From positions 1-64,000 of the forward strand of contig NZ_JASISO010000029.1 of the NCBI RefSeq assembly GCF_030063135.1: a stretch of 64,000 bases of DNA, in the 5' to 3' direction. Numbering within the stretch: the stretch's first letter is position 1; the number at the start of each line of letters is the position of its first letter. Position numbers and translations under genes: made by a program. Source of the stretch: Streptomyces sp. G-G2 (GTDB lineage Bacteria; Actinomycetota; Actinomycetes; Streptomycetales; Streptomycetaceae). Positions 8,302-17,098 of the stretch are shown here, one piece after another. The notes below the pieces were generated by a model, which ran no database searches, was not told the DNA's origin, and worked only from the letters and a program-made list of their open reading frames with translations.

Positions 8302-9999
8302 TCAGAGCTTGGACAGCTCGTCGACCAAATCGTCCAGACCCAGCGAGCCCTGCGACAGGGCCGCCATGTGCCAGGCCTTCAGGTCGAAGGAATCACCGTG
8401 CGCGGCGCGGGCGTTGTCCCGGCCCAGCAGCCACGCCCGCTCGCCCAGCTTGTAACCGATCGCCTGGCCCGGCATCGAGACGTAGCGGGTCAGCTCGCTC
8501 TCGATGAAGTCCGCCGGGCGACCGCTGTGCAGGCCGAAGAACTCCTGCGCCAGGTCCACCGTCCACGTCTCGCCCGGGTGGAACGGAGACTCCGCCGGGA
8601 TCTCCAGCCCCAGGTGCATGCCGATGTCGACGATGACGCGCGCGGCGCGCATCATCTGGCAGTCGAGGTAGCCCAGGCGCTGCTCGGCGTCCGTGAGGTA
8701 GCCCAGCTCGTCCATCAGGCGCTCCGCGTACAGCGCCCAGCCCTCGGCGTTGGCGCTGACGATGCCCACGGTGGCCTGGTAGCGGGAGAGCTGGTCCGCC
8801 ACGTGCGTCCACTGCGCGAGCTGGAGGTGGTGGCCGGGCACACCCTCGTGGTACCAGGTCGACACCAGGTCGTAGACCGGGAAACGGGTCTGGCCCATGG
8901 TCGGCAGCCAGGTGCGGCCCGGGCGCGAGAAGTCCTCCGAGGGGGAGGTGTAGTACGGGGCCGCGGCGCCGCCCGCCGGGGCGATCCGGGACTCCACCTT
9001 GCGCACCCGCTCGGCGAGTTCGAAGTGGGTGCCGTCGAGGTTCTCGATGGCTTCGTCCATGATGCCCTGCAGCCAGGCCTGGACCTCGTCGACGCCTTCG
9101 ATGTGGGTGCCGTGCTCGTCGAGGTGGCGCAGCGCGTCCCAGGGGTTGGCGCCGGGCAGGATCTTGTCCGCCTCGGTCTTCATCTCGGCGAGCAGCCGGT
9201 GGTACTCCGACCAGCCGTAGGCGTACGCCTCGTCGAGGTCGAGGTCGGTGCCGTTGAAGTAGCGCGACCAGCGGGCGTAGCGCTCACGGCCCACCGGATC
9301 CGGGGCGCCCTTGACGGCCGGGGCGTAGACGTCGCGCATCCAGTCGCGCAGCGAGACGACGGCCTCGTTGGCCTTTTCGACGGCGGCGTCGAGTTCGGCG
9401 CGCAGGCCCTCGGGGCCCGCCGCGGCGAAGTCGGCGAAGAAGCCGGGGCCCGCACCGTCCTCACCGGCCCAGGTGCCGAGCTGGCCGATGAAGGTGGCGG
9501 TGGGGCGCGGGCCCGCGAGGAGGCCGCGGTCGAGACCGAGTTGGAGGCACTCGCGGTAGCCGGCGAGCGCGGTGGGAACCGCGCGCAGTCGTTGGGCGAT
9601 CGCGGCCCAGTCCTCGTCCGTCTCGGCGGGCGTCAGGGTGAAGACCTCGCGGACGCTGTGCACGGGGGAGTGGATGTTGCTGACCGCGCGCAGGTCCTCG
9701 TCCGCGTCGTGCACGGCGAGTTCGGCGGTCAGGCGCTCGCGCAGCAGGCGGGCGCAGCGGCGCTCCGCGTCGCTGTCGCCGCCCGGGACCCGCTCGGCGG
9801 CATCGAGCTTGGCGAGGGTCGTACGGGCGAGCGCGGCGGAGGCCTCGCGCCCGGCGGGGGAGAAGTCCGGGAGCTCGCCGGAACTCGCGGCGACACCGAG
9901 GTAGGTGCCGGTGATCGGGTCGAGTGCGATGAGGTCGTCGACGTACGCGTCCGCGACCTGGCGGGGCAGCTGGTTGCCGCTGTGGAGGGTGTCTGACAT
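8302..9999 (-). CDS. DUF885 family protein (putative metallopeptidase-like)
   Basis: A 565-residue DUF885 protein. The hallmark HEGVPGHHLQLAQW is in the C-terminal half; its histidines and glutamate resemble a zinc-binding site. The family is largely alpha-helical and distantly related to M2/M3-type peptidases, but the activity of most members is unproven. No signal peptide is visible, so it is probably cytoplasmic. I prefer the ATG at 9999 (MSDTLHSGNQLPRQVADAYV), where homology would begin, over an in-frame ATG 12 codons upstream. It ends at the shared terminator with the rhodanese gene. Confidence 0.85.
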   Translation of the reverse strand: MSDTLHSGNQLPRQVADAYVDDLIALDPITGTYLGVAASSGELPDFSPAGREASAALARTTLAKLDAAERVPGGDSDAERRCARLLRERLTAELAVHDADEDLRAVSNIHSPVHSVREVFTLTPAETDEDWAAIAQRLRAVPTALAGYRECLQLGLDRGLLAGPRPTATFIGQLGTWAGEDGAGPGFFADFAAAGPEGLRAELDAAVEKANEAVVSLRDWMRDVYAPAVKGAPDPVGRERYARWSRYFNGTDLDLDEAYAYGWSEYHRLLAEMKTEADKILPGANPWDALRHLDEHGTHIEGVDEVQAWLQGIMDEAIENLDGTHFELAERVRKVESRIAPAGGAAAPYYTSPSEDFSRPGRTWLPTMGQTRFPVYDLVSTWYHEGVPGHHLQLAQWTHVADQLSRYQATVGIVSANAEGWALYAERLMDELGYLTDAEQRLGYLDCQMMRAARVIVDIGMHLGLEIPAESPFHPGETWTVDLAQEFFGLHSGRPADFIESELTRYVSMPGQAIGYKLGERAWLLGRDNARAAHGDSFDLKAWHMAALSQGSLGLDDLVDELSKL

Positions 10000-10047
10000 T
10001 CGGACATCTTCATACGGGAGACCCGTCCGCGTCACTACCGTTCGCTG

Positions 10048-10530
10048 TCAGCAGCCTGACGTGGGCGGAAGCAGTGGCCCGCAGTCCCACTCCTGAAAGA
10101 TCAACCGGGTTTCGACACGGGCGATTTCACGCCGCGAGGTGAACTCGTCGAGGACGAGGCGCTGCAACTCCGCCGGATCGGCCACGGCGACGTGCACGAG
10201 GTAGTCGTCGGGGCCGGTGAGGTGGAAGACGGCCCGCGAGGCGGGCAGGGCGCGCACGCGTTCCACGAACGGACCGATCAGCTCCCGGCGGTGCGGGCGG
10301 ACCTGGATCAGCAACAGCGCCTCCAGCCCGCGCCCCAGGCGTGCCGGGTCCAGGCGCAGCCGGTGGCCGAGGATGATCCCGGAGCGGCGCAGCCGGGCCA
10401 CCCGGTCCAGACAGGTCGAGGGCGCGACGCCGACTTCGGCGGCGAGATCGCGGTACGTGGTCCGGGCGTCGTTCTGCAGCAGGCGCAGTATGTGCAGATC
10501 GACCGGATCGAGAGCGACAGAATCGGACAT
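10048..10530 (-). CDS. Lrp/AsnC-family regulator, divergent from methionine gamma-lyase
   Basis: A 160-residue protein: helix-turn-helix TYRDLAAEVGVAPSTCLDRV (about 27-46) followed by a RAM domain with GPDDYLVHVAVADPAELQ. The ATG at 10530 gives a normal Lrp N-terminus. It is transcribed away from a cystathionine/methionine gamma-lyase-type enzyme with about 60 bp between starts. That arrangement is typical of a regulator sensing an amino acid degraded by the divergent enzyme (compare decR/mdeR-type pairs), so methionine or cysteine is the inferred effector. It is clearly distinct in sequence from the Lrp gene at 7109. Confidence 0.92.
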   Translation of the reverse strand: MSDSVALDPVDLHILRLLQNDARTTYRDLAAEVGVAPSTCLDRVARLRRSGIILGHRLRLDPARLGRGLEALLLIQVRPHRRELIGPFVERVRALPASRAVFHLTGPDDYLVHVAVADPAELQRLVLDEFTSRREIARVETRLIFQEWDCGPLLPPTSGC

Positions 10531-10590
10531 TGGCCGAACGTAGCACGGCCTTTTCCCGCCATCACCGGTCGGATCCGCACAGTACCGGCC

Positions 10591-11853
10591 ATGGAGATGA
10601 ACGCCCAGACCGTACGACGGTCGCTGGCCACCGAAGCGGTACACGCCGGACGCGAGGACCTCGCACGGCTCGGACTGCACGCGCCTCCGCTCGACCTGTC
10701 GACGACCTACCCGTCGTACGACAGCCGGGCGGAGGCCGCCCGGATCGACGGGTTCGCCACCACGGGAGCCCGTCCCGAGGGGCCGCCGGTCTACGCCAGG
10801 CTGGACAACCCCACCACTGCCCGCTTCGAGGACGCCCTCGCCCGCCTGGAGGGCACCGAGAGCGCCGTGGCCTTCGCCAGCGGCATGGCCGCCGTGACCG
10901 CCACCCTGCTGGCCCGCGCCTCGCTGGGGCTGCGGCACGTGGTCGCCGTACGCCCGCTCTACGGTTGCAGCGATCACCTGCTGAGCGGCGGGCTGCTCGG
11001 CACCGAGGTGACCTGGGTGGACCCCGAGGGCCTCACCGAGGGCGATGCGGCGGGGATCGCGGCGGCGATCCGTCCGGACACCGGGCTGGTGATGGTCGAA
11101 TCGCCGGCCAACCCCACGCTCGCCGAGCTGGACCTGGCGGCCGCCGCGCAGGCGTGCGGAGAGGTGCCGCTGCTGGTCGACAACACCTTCGCCACGCCGG
11201 TCCTCCAGCGGCCCGCCGAGAGCGGAGCCCGGATGGTGCTGCACAGCGCGACCAAGTACCTGGGCGGACACGGGGACGTCATGGGCGGGGTGGTGGCCTG
11301 CGACGAGGCCTTTGCCCGGACCCTGCGCCAGGTGCGCTTCGCGACCGGCGGAGTGCTCCACCCGTTCGCCGGATACATGCTGCTACGGGGGCTCTCCACC
11401 CTGCCGGTGCGGGTACGGGCGGCCTCGGCTACCGCCGGGGAACTGGTCCGGCGGCTCGCCGCCGACCCCCGGGTGGAGCGGGTGCACTACCCGAGGATCG
11501 GCGGGGCCATGGTCGCCTTCGAGACGTCCGGCGATCCGCACGCGGTGATCGGCGCGGTCCGCCTGATCACTCCGGCGGTCAGCCTGGGCAGCGTGGACAC
11601 CCTCATCCAGCACCCGGCCTCCATCAGCCACCGCATCGTGGCCGAGGGAGACCGGCACGCCTCGGGCGTCGGCGACCGGCTGCTGCGCATGTCGGTCGGG
11701 CTGGAGGACCCGGAGGACCTGTGGGCCGATCTGGACCAGGCGCTCGGCCCGGTGCCCGCGGCGGCGGAGCCCGGCGAACGGGTCAGTTCTGGTGGCGCGG
11801 GCTCTCGTACGAGCGCCGCTCACCCGGGATCCCGTACGACGGCCGGGGGCTGA
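10591..11853 (+). CDS. Trans-sulfuration PLP enzyme, methionine gamma-lyase-like
   Basis: A 420-residue Cys/Met-metabolism PLP enzyme. The PLP lysine is in HSATKYLGGHGDVMGG, SGMAAVTATLL contacts the cofactor phosphate, and VDNTFATP holds the cofactor Asp. Length and motifs fit methionine gamma-lyase, cystathionine gamma-lyase or cystathionine gamma-synthase; the divergent Lrp regulator favours a degradative gamma-lyase (methionine to methanethiol, 2-oxobutyrate and ammonia). No good ribosome-binding site precedes ATG 10591, so translation may be leaderless; ATG 10597 is the alternative. The Gly/Ser/Thr-rich last ~25 residues look non-conserved. The 3' end overlaps the convergent ACT-GNAT gene by 71 bp. 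Confidence 0.88.
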   Translation: MEMNAQTVRRSLATEAVHAGREDLARLGLHAPPLDLSTTYPSYDSRAEAARIDGFATTGARPEGPPVYARLDNPTTARFEDALARLEGTESAVAFASGMAAVTATLLARASLGLRHVVAVRPLYGCSDHLLSGGLLGTEVTWVDPEGLTEGDAAGIAAAIRPDTGLVMVESPANPTLAELDLAAAAQACGEVPLLVDNTFATPVLQRPAESGARMVLHSATKYLGGHGDVMGGVVACDEAFARTLRQVRFATGGVLHPFAGYMLLRGLSTLPVRVRAASATAGELVRRLAADPRVERVHYPRIGGAMVAFETSGDPHAVIGAVRLITPAVSLGSVDTLIQHPASISHRIVAEGDRHASGVGDRLLRMSVGLEDPEDLWADLDQALGPVPAAAEPGERVSSGGAGSRTSAAHPGSRTTAGG

Positions 11854-13276
11854 GCGGAGCGCTGTCCAGGCGGGCCGTGATCACCAGGGTGCCCTCCTCG
11901 ATCTGGTAGTCGAGCGGCAGGCCGAGGCTCCGCATGGCCGCCACCATGCCGGTGTTCGAGGCCTGGGTGACCGCGTACACGCTGTCACAGCGGGCCTCGA
12001 CCGCCATCGCGATCAGGCGGCCCAGCAGCTCGGAGCCGATGCCGCGGCGCTGCCAGTCGTCCTCGATGAGGAGCGCCACCTCGGTCTCGTCCCCGTCCCA
12101 AAGCAGGTGCCCGAGGGCGACCAGCTTGCCGGAGGCGGTGGTCGCGGCCAGGGTGCGGCCGAAGCGGGGGCTCAGCAGGTGGCCGAGGTAGCGGTCGGCG
12201 TCGGCGACCGGCCCGTGGTAGCGCAGCCCCAGCGTCCGCTCGGAGCAGCGGTCGTGCATCGCGCGGGCGGCGGGCACGTCGGAGACGTCGGCGCGGCGCA
12301 CGGTGATCTCGTTGCCCTCGGGCAGGGTCAGCACGTCCTGGCTGCGCGGGACGCGCGGGCCGAGCCGGGCGTCCAGCTCGACCAGGGCGCGGGCCCGGGC
12401 GAACTCGGTCGGGGTGAACGGCAGGTAGGGGCGCTCCACGGTGATCGCGCCGCCCGAGGGGTCGCGCAGCCGCATCGTGGTTTCCTCCAGCACCCCCTCG
12501 ACGGGGGCGGCGGCGGCCGCGTTGGGGCGCCCCGAGAGGGTGGTCGCCGGGATCGAGTGGATGGTGCAGCGGCCCAGCAGCCTGCGCAGCGCGAGCGGCA
12601 GCTCGGCCGCGTCCAGCGCGGTCCGGGTGGCCAGCTCCAGCACGCGGGTCGGCGTGTCGACCAGGTCGTGGGCGTCGGCGCGCTCGATCCAGGTGCTGTG
12701 GCCGCCCGCCTCGGCGACGGCCCGGGTCAGCTCGGCGGAGGGCAGCTCCTGCGGTGCGCGCAGCAGGAACTCGTCGACCGTGCCGCCCTCGGGCAGCGGG
12801 TGGGTCTGGAGCGTCAGGATGTCCACGCTGTGCCGGGCCAGCGTGGTGCACAGCGCGGCGAGGCTGCCGGGCTCGTCCCGTACGGTCGTCCGCATCCGCC
12901 ACAAGGTGGTGGAGCCGGCGGCCGCGGGGTCGGCGGCGGAATCCGGCGCCGTGGCGCCCGTCGGCGCGGCGGATCCGGCCGGAGCGCCGGTGCCGGAGGG
13001 CGCGCTCGTGCCGGAGGGGGCGCCGGCCCGTGGCGGCGGCGCGTGGCTGTGGCGGCGCGCCCACCACGTGTGGAACCCGGCGGTGGCCAGCAACGCGACC
13101 GCCGAGGCGACCAGCATGAAGGGGCCGCGCGGACCGTGCACCACGAGATTGGCCAAGGCGTCGGCGACGGCCACGGCGCAGAACAGCGCCGCCAGCTCGA
13201 CGAGATCGTGGCGCCAGTGGTGTGAGCGCTGGGGGCGCTGGGAGCGGTGGGCGGAAGCGGGGCTGCGGTCAGTCAT
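11783..13276 (-). CDS. Membrane-anchored ACT domain-GNAT acetyltransferase fusion
   Basis: A 497-residue protein with an unusual layout. Two hydrophobic segments near the N-terminus (about 25-45 and 53-72) predict a membrane anchor. A disordered Gly/Ala/Pro/Thr/Ser linker (about 80-130) follows, then an ACT-like region (RMRTTVRDEPGSLAALCTTL), a middle region, and a C-terminal GNAT fold (about 330-480) whose acetyl-CoA loop reads DDWQRRGIGSELLGRLI. ACT domains bind amino acids, so acetylation controlled by an amino-acid signal at the membrane is a reasonable inference; the substrate is unknown. I start at ATG 13276 (MTDRSPASAHRS); an upstream ATG at 13312 is possible. Confidence 0.82.
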   Translation of the reverse strand: MTDRSPASAHRSQRPQRSHHWRHDLVELAALFCAVAVADALANLVVHGPRGPFMLVASAVALLATAGFHTWWARRHSHAPPPRAGAPSGTSAPSGTGAPAGSAAPTGATAPDSAADPAAAGSTTLWRMRTTVRDEPGSLAALCTTLARHSVDILTLQTHPLPEGGTVDEFLLRAPQELPSAELTRAVAEAGGHSTWIERADAHDLVDTPTRVLELATRTALDAAELPLALRRLLGRCTIHSIPATTLSGRPNAAAAAPVEGVLEETTMRLRDPSGGAITVERPYLPFTPTEFARARALVELDARLGPRVPRSQDVLTLPEGNEITVRRADVSDVPAARAMHDRCSERTLGLRYHGPVADADRYLGHLLSPRFGRTLAATTASGKLVALGHLLWDGDETEVALLIEDDWQRRGIGSELLGRLIAMAVEARCDSVYAVTQASNTGMVAAMRSLGLPLDYQIEEGTLVITARLDSAPLSPRPSYGIPGERRSYESPRHQN

Positions 13277-13399
13277 GCACACCACTGTGACGGAGCGGTG
13301 TTGCGTGATCACGAACGGTCTGTGACCGACTGGTTAAGTGTCGATCCGGCAGATTTCGCCCGCTTTTCCGATGTGTGGCCGGCGCTGACGCCAGCACGG

Positions 13400-14971
13400 C
13401 TACTGGCCCACCTGTCCCGGCCGGAGTGTCTTGGTGAAGAGGACGCCGCCGCCCTGTTGGCGCAGCCGTACGGTCAGTTCCGCGCTCGGCCCGTCGATCT
13501 CGACCTCCCCGTAGTACGGCGGGTCCTCGGCCGGTGACATGTTCGCCACCGGCGCGGACCGCACGTACGCCGTTTCCGGGCCGAAGGTCGCGTCGAGCCG
13601 TCCGTGGGGGAAGCCGCCCGCGCCGATGGGCCCGGACACGAACTCCCAGAAGGGCGCGAAGTCGGTGAACGCCGCCCGTTCGGGGGCGTAGTGGTTGGCC
13701 GCCGTGTAATGGACGTCCGCCGTGAGCCACACGGTGCCGGTGACGCGCTGGTGCTTGATGTGGCGCAGGAGTTCGGCGATCTGGAGCTCCCGGCCGAGCG
13801 GGGTACCCGGGTCGCCCTGGGCGACCGCCTCGAAGTCGGCCGCGCCGTCGGGGACGACGATGCCGAGCGGCATGTCGGCGGCGATCACCTTCCAGGTGGC
13901 GCGGGAGCGGGACAGCTCGCGCTTGAGCCAGGCCAGCTGCTCCGGGCCGAGGATGCCGACCGGGTCGGTGGTCTGGCGGCCCGGGGAGTTGGCGTCGCGG
14001 TACGTGCGCATGTCGAGGACGAAGACGTCCAGGAGCGGGCCGTGGTGGACGACGCGGTGGATGCGGCCCCCGGCGCGGTCGGTGGCTGCCGCCGCGGAGA
14101 GTCCGGTGCCGGGGAAGTACTCGCCGAAGGCCCGTCGGGCGCGGGCGGCCAGTACGTCGACCTGCTTGACGCTGTAGCGGGGGTCCTCAAGCAACTGGCC
14201 CGGGTACCAGTTGTTGCGCACTTCGTGGTCGTCCCACTGGACGATCGAGGGGACCTGGGCGTTGAAGGCGGTCAGGTTGCGATCGAGCAGGTTGTATCGG
14301 AAGTTCCCGCGGAACTCGGCGAGGGTCTCCGCGACCTTCGACTTCTCCTGCGTGGTCACATTGCGCCACACCCGGCCGTCGGGCAGCGTCACGCTCGGCT
14401 GGATCGGCCCGTCGGCGTAGATGGTGTCCCCGCTGAAGAGGAAGAAGTCCGGGTCGCGCAGGCGCATCTCCTCGAAGACCCGGTAGCCGCCCAGATCGGG
14501 GTTGATGCCCCAGCCCTGGCCCGCGAGGTCCCCGGACCACAGGAACCGGACCCCGGAGCGGCGCGAGACGGGGTTGGTGCGCAGGGTGCCGTACACGGGC
14601 TCGCCGGTACGGCGCGGGTCGTCCGGGGCGGCCAGGACCACCCGGTAGTGGACCTGCTGCCCGGGCGGGAGGCCGTGCAGGGTGGTGGTGCCGGTGAAAT
14701 CGGTGGCCGGGCCGAGCAGCGGGCCCGGGTGGCGGCGCACCGCACGGCGGAACGATTCGGTCGGCGAGGTCTCGACGTACATCCACGCGGGCCGGTCCGA
14801 GCGGGTCCAGACCGCCGCCGAACGCTCCGTGACCTCGCCGGACTGGACGCCCCACAACGCGCTCGGACGGCCGGACCGGGCGAAGGCCGGAGCCGCCGCG
14901 CCGAGCGGCAGGGCGAGCGCGGCGGACGCGGCGAGTGAACCGCTGAGCAGGGTCCGGCGGGTGTGCGGCAT
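13400..14971 (-). CDS. phoD: Alkaline phosphatase D (PhoD-like), Tat-exported
   Basis: A 523-residue PhoD-family phosphodiesterase/phosphatase, secreted to release phosphate from phosphodiesters. The N-terminus MPHTRRTLLSGSLAASAAL is a twin-arginine signal with cleavage expected after AFA (about residue 31). The N-terminal PhoD_N beta domain is followed by the metallophosphatase domain, with LFSGDTIYADGP, QWDDHEVRNNWYPG and LTADVHYTAANHY supplying the metal ligands. A ribosome-binding site (GGAG) lies 8 nt before ATG 14971. I looked for PHO-box direct repeats upstream and saw none. Confidence 0.92.
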   Translation of the reverse strand: MPHTRRTLLSGSLAASAALALPLGAAAPAFARSGRPSALWGVQSGEVTERSAAVWTRSDRPAWMYVETSPTESFRRAVRRHPGPLLGPATDFTGTTTLHGLPPGQQVHYRVVLAAPDDPRRTGEPVYGTLRTNPVSRRSGVRFLWSGDLAGQGWGINPDLGGYRVFEEMRLRDPDFFLFSGDTIYADGPIQPSVTLPDGRVWRNVTTQEKSKVAETLAEFRGNFRYNLLDRNLTAFNAQVPSIVQWDDHEVRNNWYPGQLLEDPRYSVKQVDVLAARARRAFGEYFPGTGLSAAAATDRAGGRIHRVVHHGPLLDVFVLDMRTYRDANSPGRQTTDPVGILGPEQLAWLKRELSRSRATWKVIAADMPLGIVVPDGAADFEAVAQGDPGTPLGRELQIAELLRHIKHQRVTGTVWLTADVHYTAANHYAPERAAFTDFAPFWEFVSGPIGAGGFPHGRLDATFGPETAYVRSAPVANMSPAEDPPYYGEVEIDGPSAELTVRLRQQGGGVLFTKTLRPGQVGQ

Positions 14972-15076
14972 CGGTGCGTCTCCAGGGTTCCGGTCGGTCT
15001 CGCACGGGCCGGACCAGTGTGCCGCCGGCACACGGGCCCGCCCGCGTCGCGCACGCGAACCGTGGATGAACAGCCG

Positions 15077-15955
15077 TCAGCCGATGATGCCGACGGGGAG
15101 CCGGGCGCTCCCCGCGGGGAGCGGGGTGCGGGCGGTGTCGAGGATGACCCGGGCGACGAGGGCCGGGTCGTCGTTCATCGGGACGTGTCCGCAGCCCGGC
15201 AGCCGGACCAGCCGCGCGCCGGGAATCGTGTGCTTGGCGCGGACGCCCTGACGGCGCAGCAGCAGCCGGTCCCGTTCGCCCCAGGCGATGGTGACCGGCA
15301 GGCCGGGCACGTCGTGCGTGAAGCGTACGGAGCCCCCCGCGGCCAGCGTCGGCTCGAACCCGGTCGCCTCGCGCAGGGCCATGGTCTCGGCGACCACCGC
15401 GTCGGGGGAGCGACGGGCGGGGCGGGCGTAGATGGTGCCGGTGAGGGCGGCCCGGCCCGCGGCGCTGCGGGAGAGTCGTTCCAGGGCCGGGCGCGGGAGG
15501 GAATGGGCCCCGGCCCGCATCGCGCGCAGTGCCGCGAAGGCGTAGCGGCGCTCGCCCGCGCTCCAGAAGCCGGCCGGTGAGAGGGCGGTCACGGAGCGGA
15601 CCAGGGCGATGCGGCCCATTTCGAGCGCGAGCAGCCCGCCGAGGGAGTTGCCCGCCACGTGGGGCCGCTCCACTCCGAGGGCGGCGCAGAGGGAGCCGAG
15701 GACGGGGGCGACGGTGGCCAGGTCGTAGGAGACCCCGTCGGGCAGCGGGGCGGAGGCGCCGAAGCCGGGGAGGTCGACGGCGATGACGTCGTGGTCGGCG
15801 GCCAGGATGTCGCTCACGGGGCGCCAGGCCTGGAAGTGGTGGCCGATGCCGTGGAGCAGCAGGACCGGTTCGCCCGCGCCCTTTCGCTCGTAGGCGACGG
15901 AGGTGGTGCGGGGGCCGAGCCGAGTGTCGATGGTGAAGGAGGCGGTGGCGGTCAT
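15077..15955 (-). CDS. Alpha/beta-fold hydrolase
   Basis: A 292-residue single-domain hydrolase. The oxyanion motif LLHGIGHHFQAW is near residue 34-45, the nucleophile elbow AGNSLGG near 101-107, a DRLL acid region near 225, and the catalytic His is in GCGHVPMNDDP. These complete a Ser-Asp-His triad. No signal peptide is seen. The substrate is unknown; lipase, esterase and C-C hydrolase subfamilies share this layout. It is divergent from the GntR regulator. A GTAATGATTAC palindrome lies 45 bp before its start. Confidence 0.85.
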   Translation of the reverse strand: MTATASFTIDTRLGPRTTSVAYERKGAGEPVLLLHGIGHHFQAWRPVSDILAADHDVIAVDLPGFGASAPLPDGVSYDLATVAPVLGSLCAALGVERPHVAGNSLGGLLALEMGRIALVRSVTALSPAGFWSAGERRYAFAALRAMRAGAHSLPRPALERLSRSAAGRAALTGTIYARPARRSPDAVVAETMALREATGFEPTLAAGGSVRFTHDVPGLPVTIAWGERDRLLLRRQGVRAKHTIPGARLVRLPGCGHVPMNDDPALVARVILDTARTPLPAGSARLPVGIIG

Positions 15956-16000
15956 GCTGCTCCTCGGGTGCGGCGGTGGGCGCTGTGAGACTCGCTGTCA

Positions 16001-16011
16001 GTAATGATTAC
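16001..16011. promoter_or_regulatory. GTAATGATTAC palindrome, Fur/Zur-box-like
   Basis: An 11-bp odd palindrome GTAAT-G-ATTAC, 45 bp upstream of the alpha/beta hydrolase start. The AATGATT core matches the centre of Fur/Zur-type boxes, but the outer bases do not extend the dyad well. On the hydrolase strand, TAATCA within it could also be a -10 element. This is a candidate only. Confidence 0.3.
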
Positions 16012-16109
16012 CGCCCGGTAGCACCTGGCTACAACCCTTCGGCACCCCCGAGAACATCCTGTGAACGGCTTGATACCCATACCCGTCATGCCCGGCAAAG
16101 GGATGAGGA

Positions 16110-16123
16110 TTGGTCTTGACCAA
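16110..16123. promoter_or_regulatory. GntR/DasR-type operator overlapping a -35 element
   Basis: The perfect inverted repeat TTGGTC-TT-GACCAA resembles the TGGTCTAGACCA consensus bound by HutC-subfamily GntR proteins such as DasR. It overlaps TTGACC (16115-16120), which is followed 18 nt later by TATCGT (16139-16144), a reasonable -35/-10 pair. This promoter lies about 90 bp upstream of the GntR gene at 16233, so autorepression is the simplest reading; control by DasR itself is an alternative. Confidence 0.55.
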
Positions 16124-16232
16124 GGGGGTGCGCCGCCCTATCGTCGCAGGGATAGTGCAAGGACCTTTAATAAACAAGGGCGCGGAACTGCCGCTGGAAC
16201 TCGGCGATTGCAGCGATGGCAGAGGAGTCAGG

Positions 16233-17015
16233 GTGGGGACCAAGCAGCTCGAATCGGTGCCGGAGCCGAAGTACTGGCATCTCAAGACGGTGCTCAGCGA
16301 GGCGCTTGACCAGGACTTCGCCGTGGGCGAGGTGCTGCCCAACGAGCGCGAGCTCGCGGCCCGCTTCGGCGTCGCCCGCGCGACCCTGCGCCAGGCGCTC
16401 GAACAACTGGAACTCGAAGGTAGGCTCCAGCGCCGACGCGGTGTCGGCACCACCGTCGCCCCGCCTCGGGTGGGCGTCGCCGTCGGCAGTACGCAGCACG
16501 ACTGGCCCGGCGAGGCCGGTGACGGCTGGCAGCTCGTGGACGCCGCCGAGACCCTGCCGAGCGCCGCCGTCGCCAAGCTCCTCGGCACCGCGAGCAACGT
16601 CCCGTTCGGAACGGACCAGACCGTGCACACCGTGCGCCGGACCCGGGTCACGCAGGGCCAGGTCGTCGCCGCCGAGCTGCTGTACGTCCCTGGTTCCTCG
16701 GTGCCCGGCCTGTCCGGCATAGACGCCCCCGCCGGGCCCGCCCGCGCCCGCGCCGTGCTGCGCGAGCTGCAGCGCCTGGTGCTGGAGGGCCAGGACCGGT
16801 CCGTGGAACTGGGCTCCGCCCGGGCTGACGACGCCAAGGAACTCGACCGGCTGCCCGGTGCCCCGGTGCTGCTCGTCACGACCCGCTTCTTCACGGCCGA
16901 CGGGACCGCCGCGGTGTCCGTCGCCACCTACCGCGCCGACACCTGCCGCCTCACCTTCGGTGACTCGGGCGACGTCCAGATCAGCCACGAGCCGCAGACG
17001 CGCGTCGCCTCCTGA
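16233..17015 (+). CDS. GntR-family (HutC/DasR-like) transcriptional regulator
   Basis: A 260-residue protein. The N-terminal winged helix (about 12-75) contains GEVLPNERELAARFGVARAT and LELEGRLQRRRGVGTTV, typical of GntR. The C-terminal UTRA-type sensor domain (about 90-255) binds small effectors, often sugars or their phosphates. The GTG start at 16233 is preceded by GGAG at 16224-16227. An operator-like palindrome overlaps the upstream promoter. The effector is unknown; similarity to DasR-type regulators suggests a sugar or amino-sugar signal. Confidence 0.9.
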   Translation: MGTKQLESVPEPKYWHLKTVLSEALDQDFAVGEVLPNERELAARFGVARATLRQALEQLELEGRLQRRRGVGTTVAPPRVGVAVGSTQHDWPGEAGDGWQLVDAAETLPSAAVAKLLGTASNVPFGTDQTVHTVRRTRVTQGQVVAAELLYVPGSSVPGLSGIDAPAGPARARAVLRELQRLVLEGQDRSVELGSARADDAKELDRLPGAPVLLVTTRFFTADGTAAVSVATYRADTCRLTFGDSGDVQISHEPQTRVAS

Positions 17016-17098
17016 CGCCGGGGTTTTCCCTCCCTGCCCCTTCGCACTGCCGTGAGGCGGCCCCGGGAGCGGGGTGGATATGGATACGGGCCCGACGG

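Noticed and set aside
8215..9996. Long plus-strand frame opposite the DUF885 gene
   Set aside because: Antisense to a gene with a conserved HEGVPGHH motif; Val/Gly/Arg-rich with no recognisable fold.
13247..13537. A 96-codon plus-strand frame with tryptophan- and leucine-rich start
   Set aside because: It lies across the GNAT promoter and the phoD 3' end, lacks a ribosome-binding site and matches nothing I recognise.
14940..15076. PHO box before phoD
   Set aside because: I looked for GTTCACC-type direct repeats and found none; phosphate control cannot be claimed from sequence.
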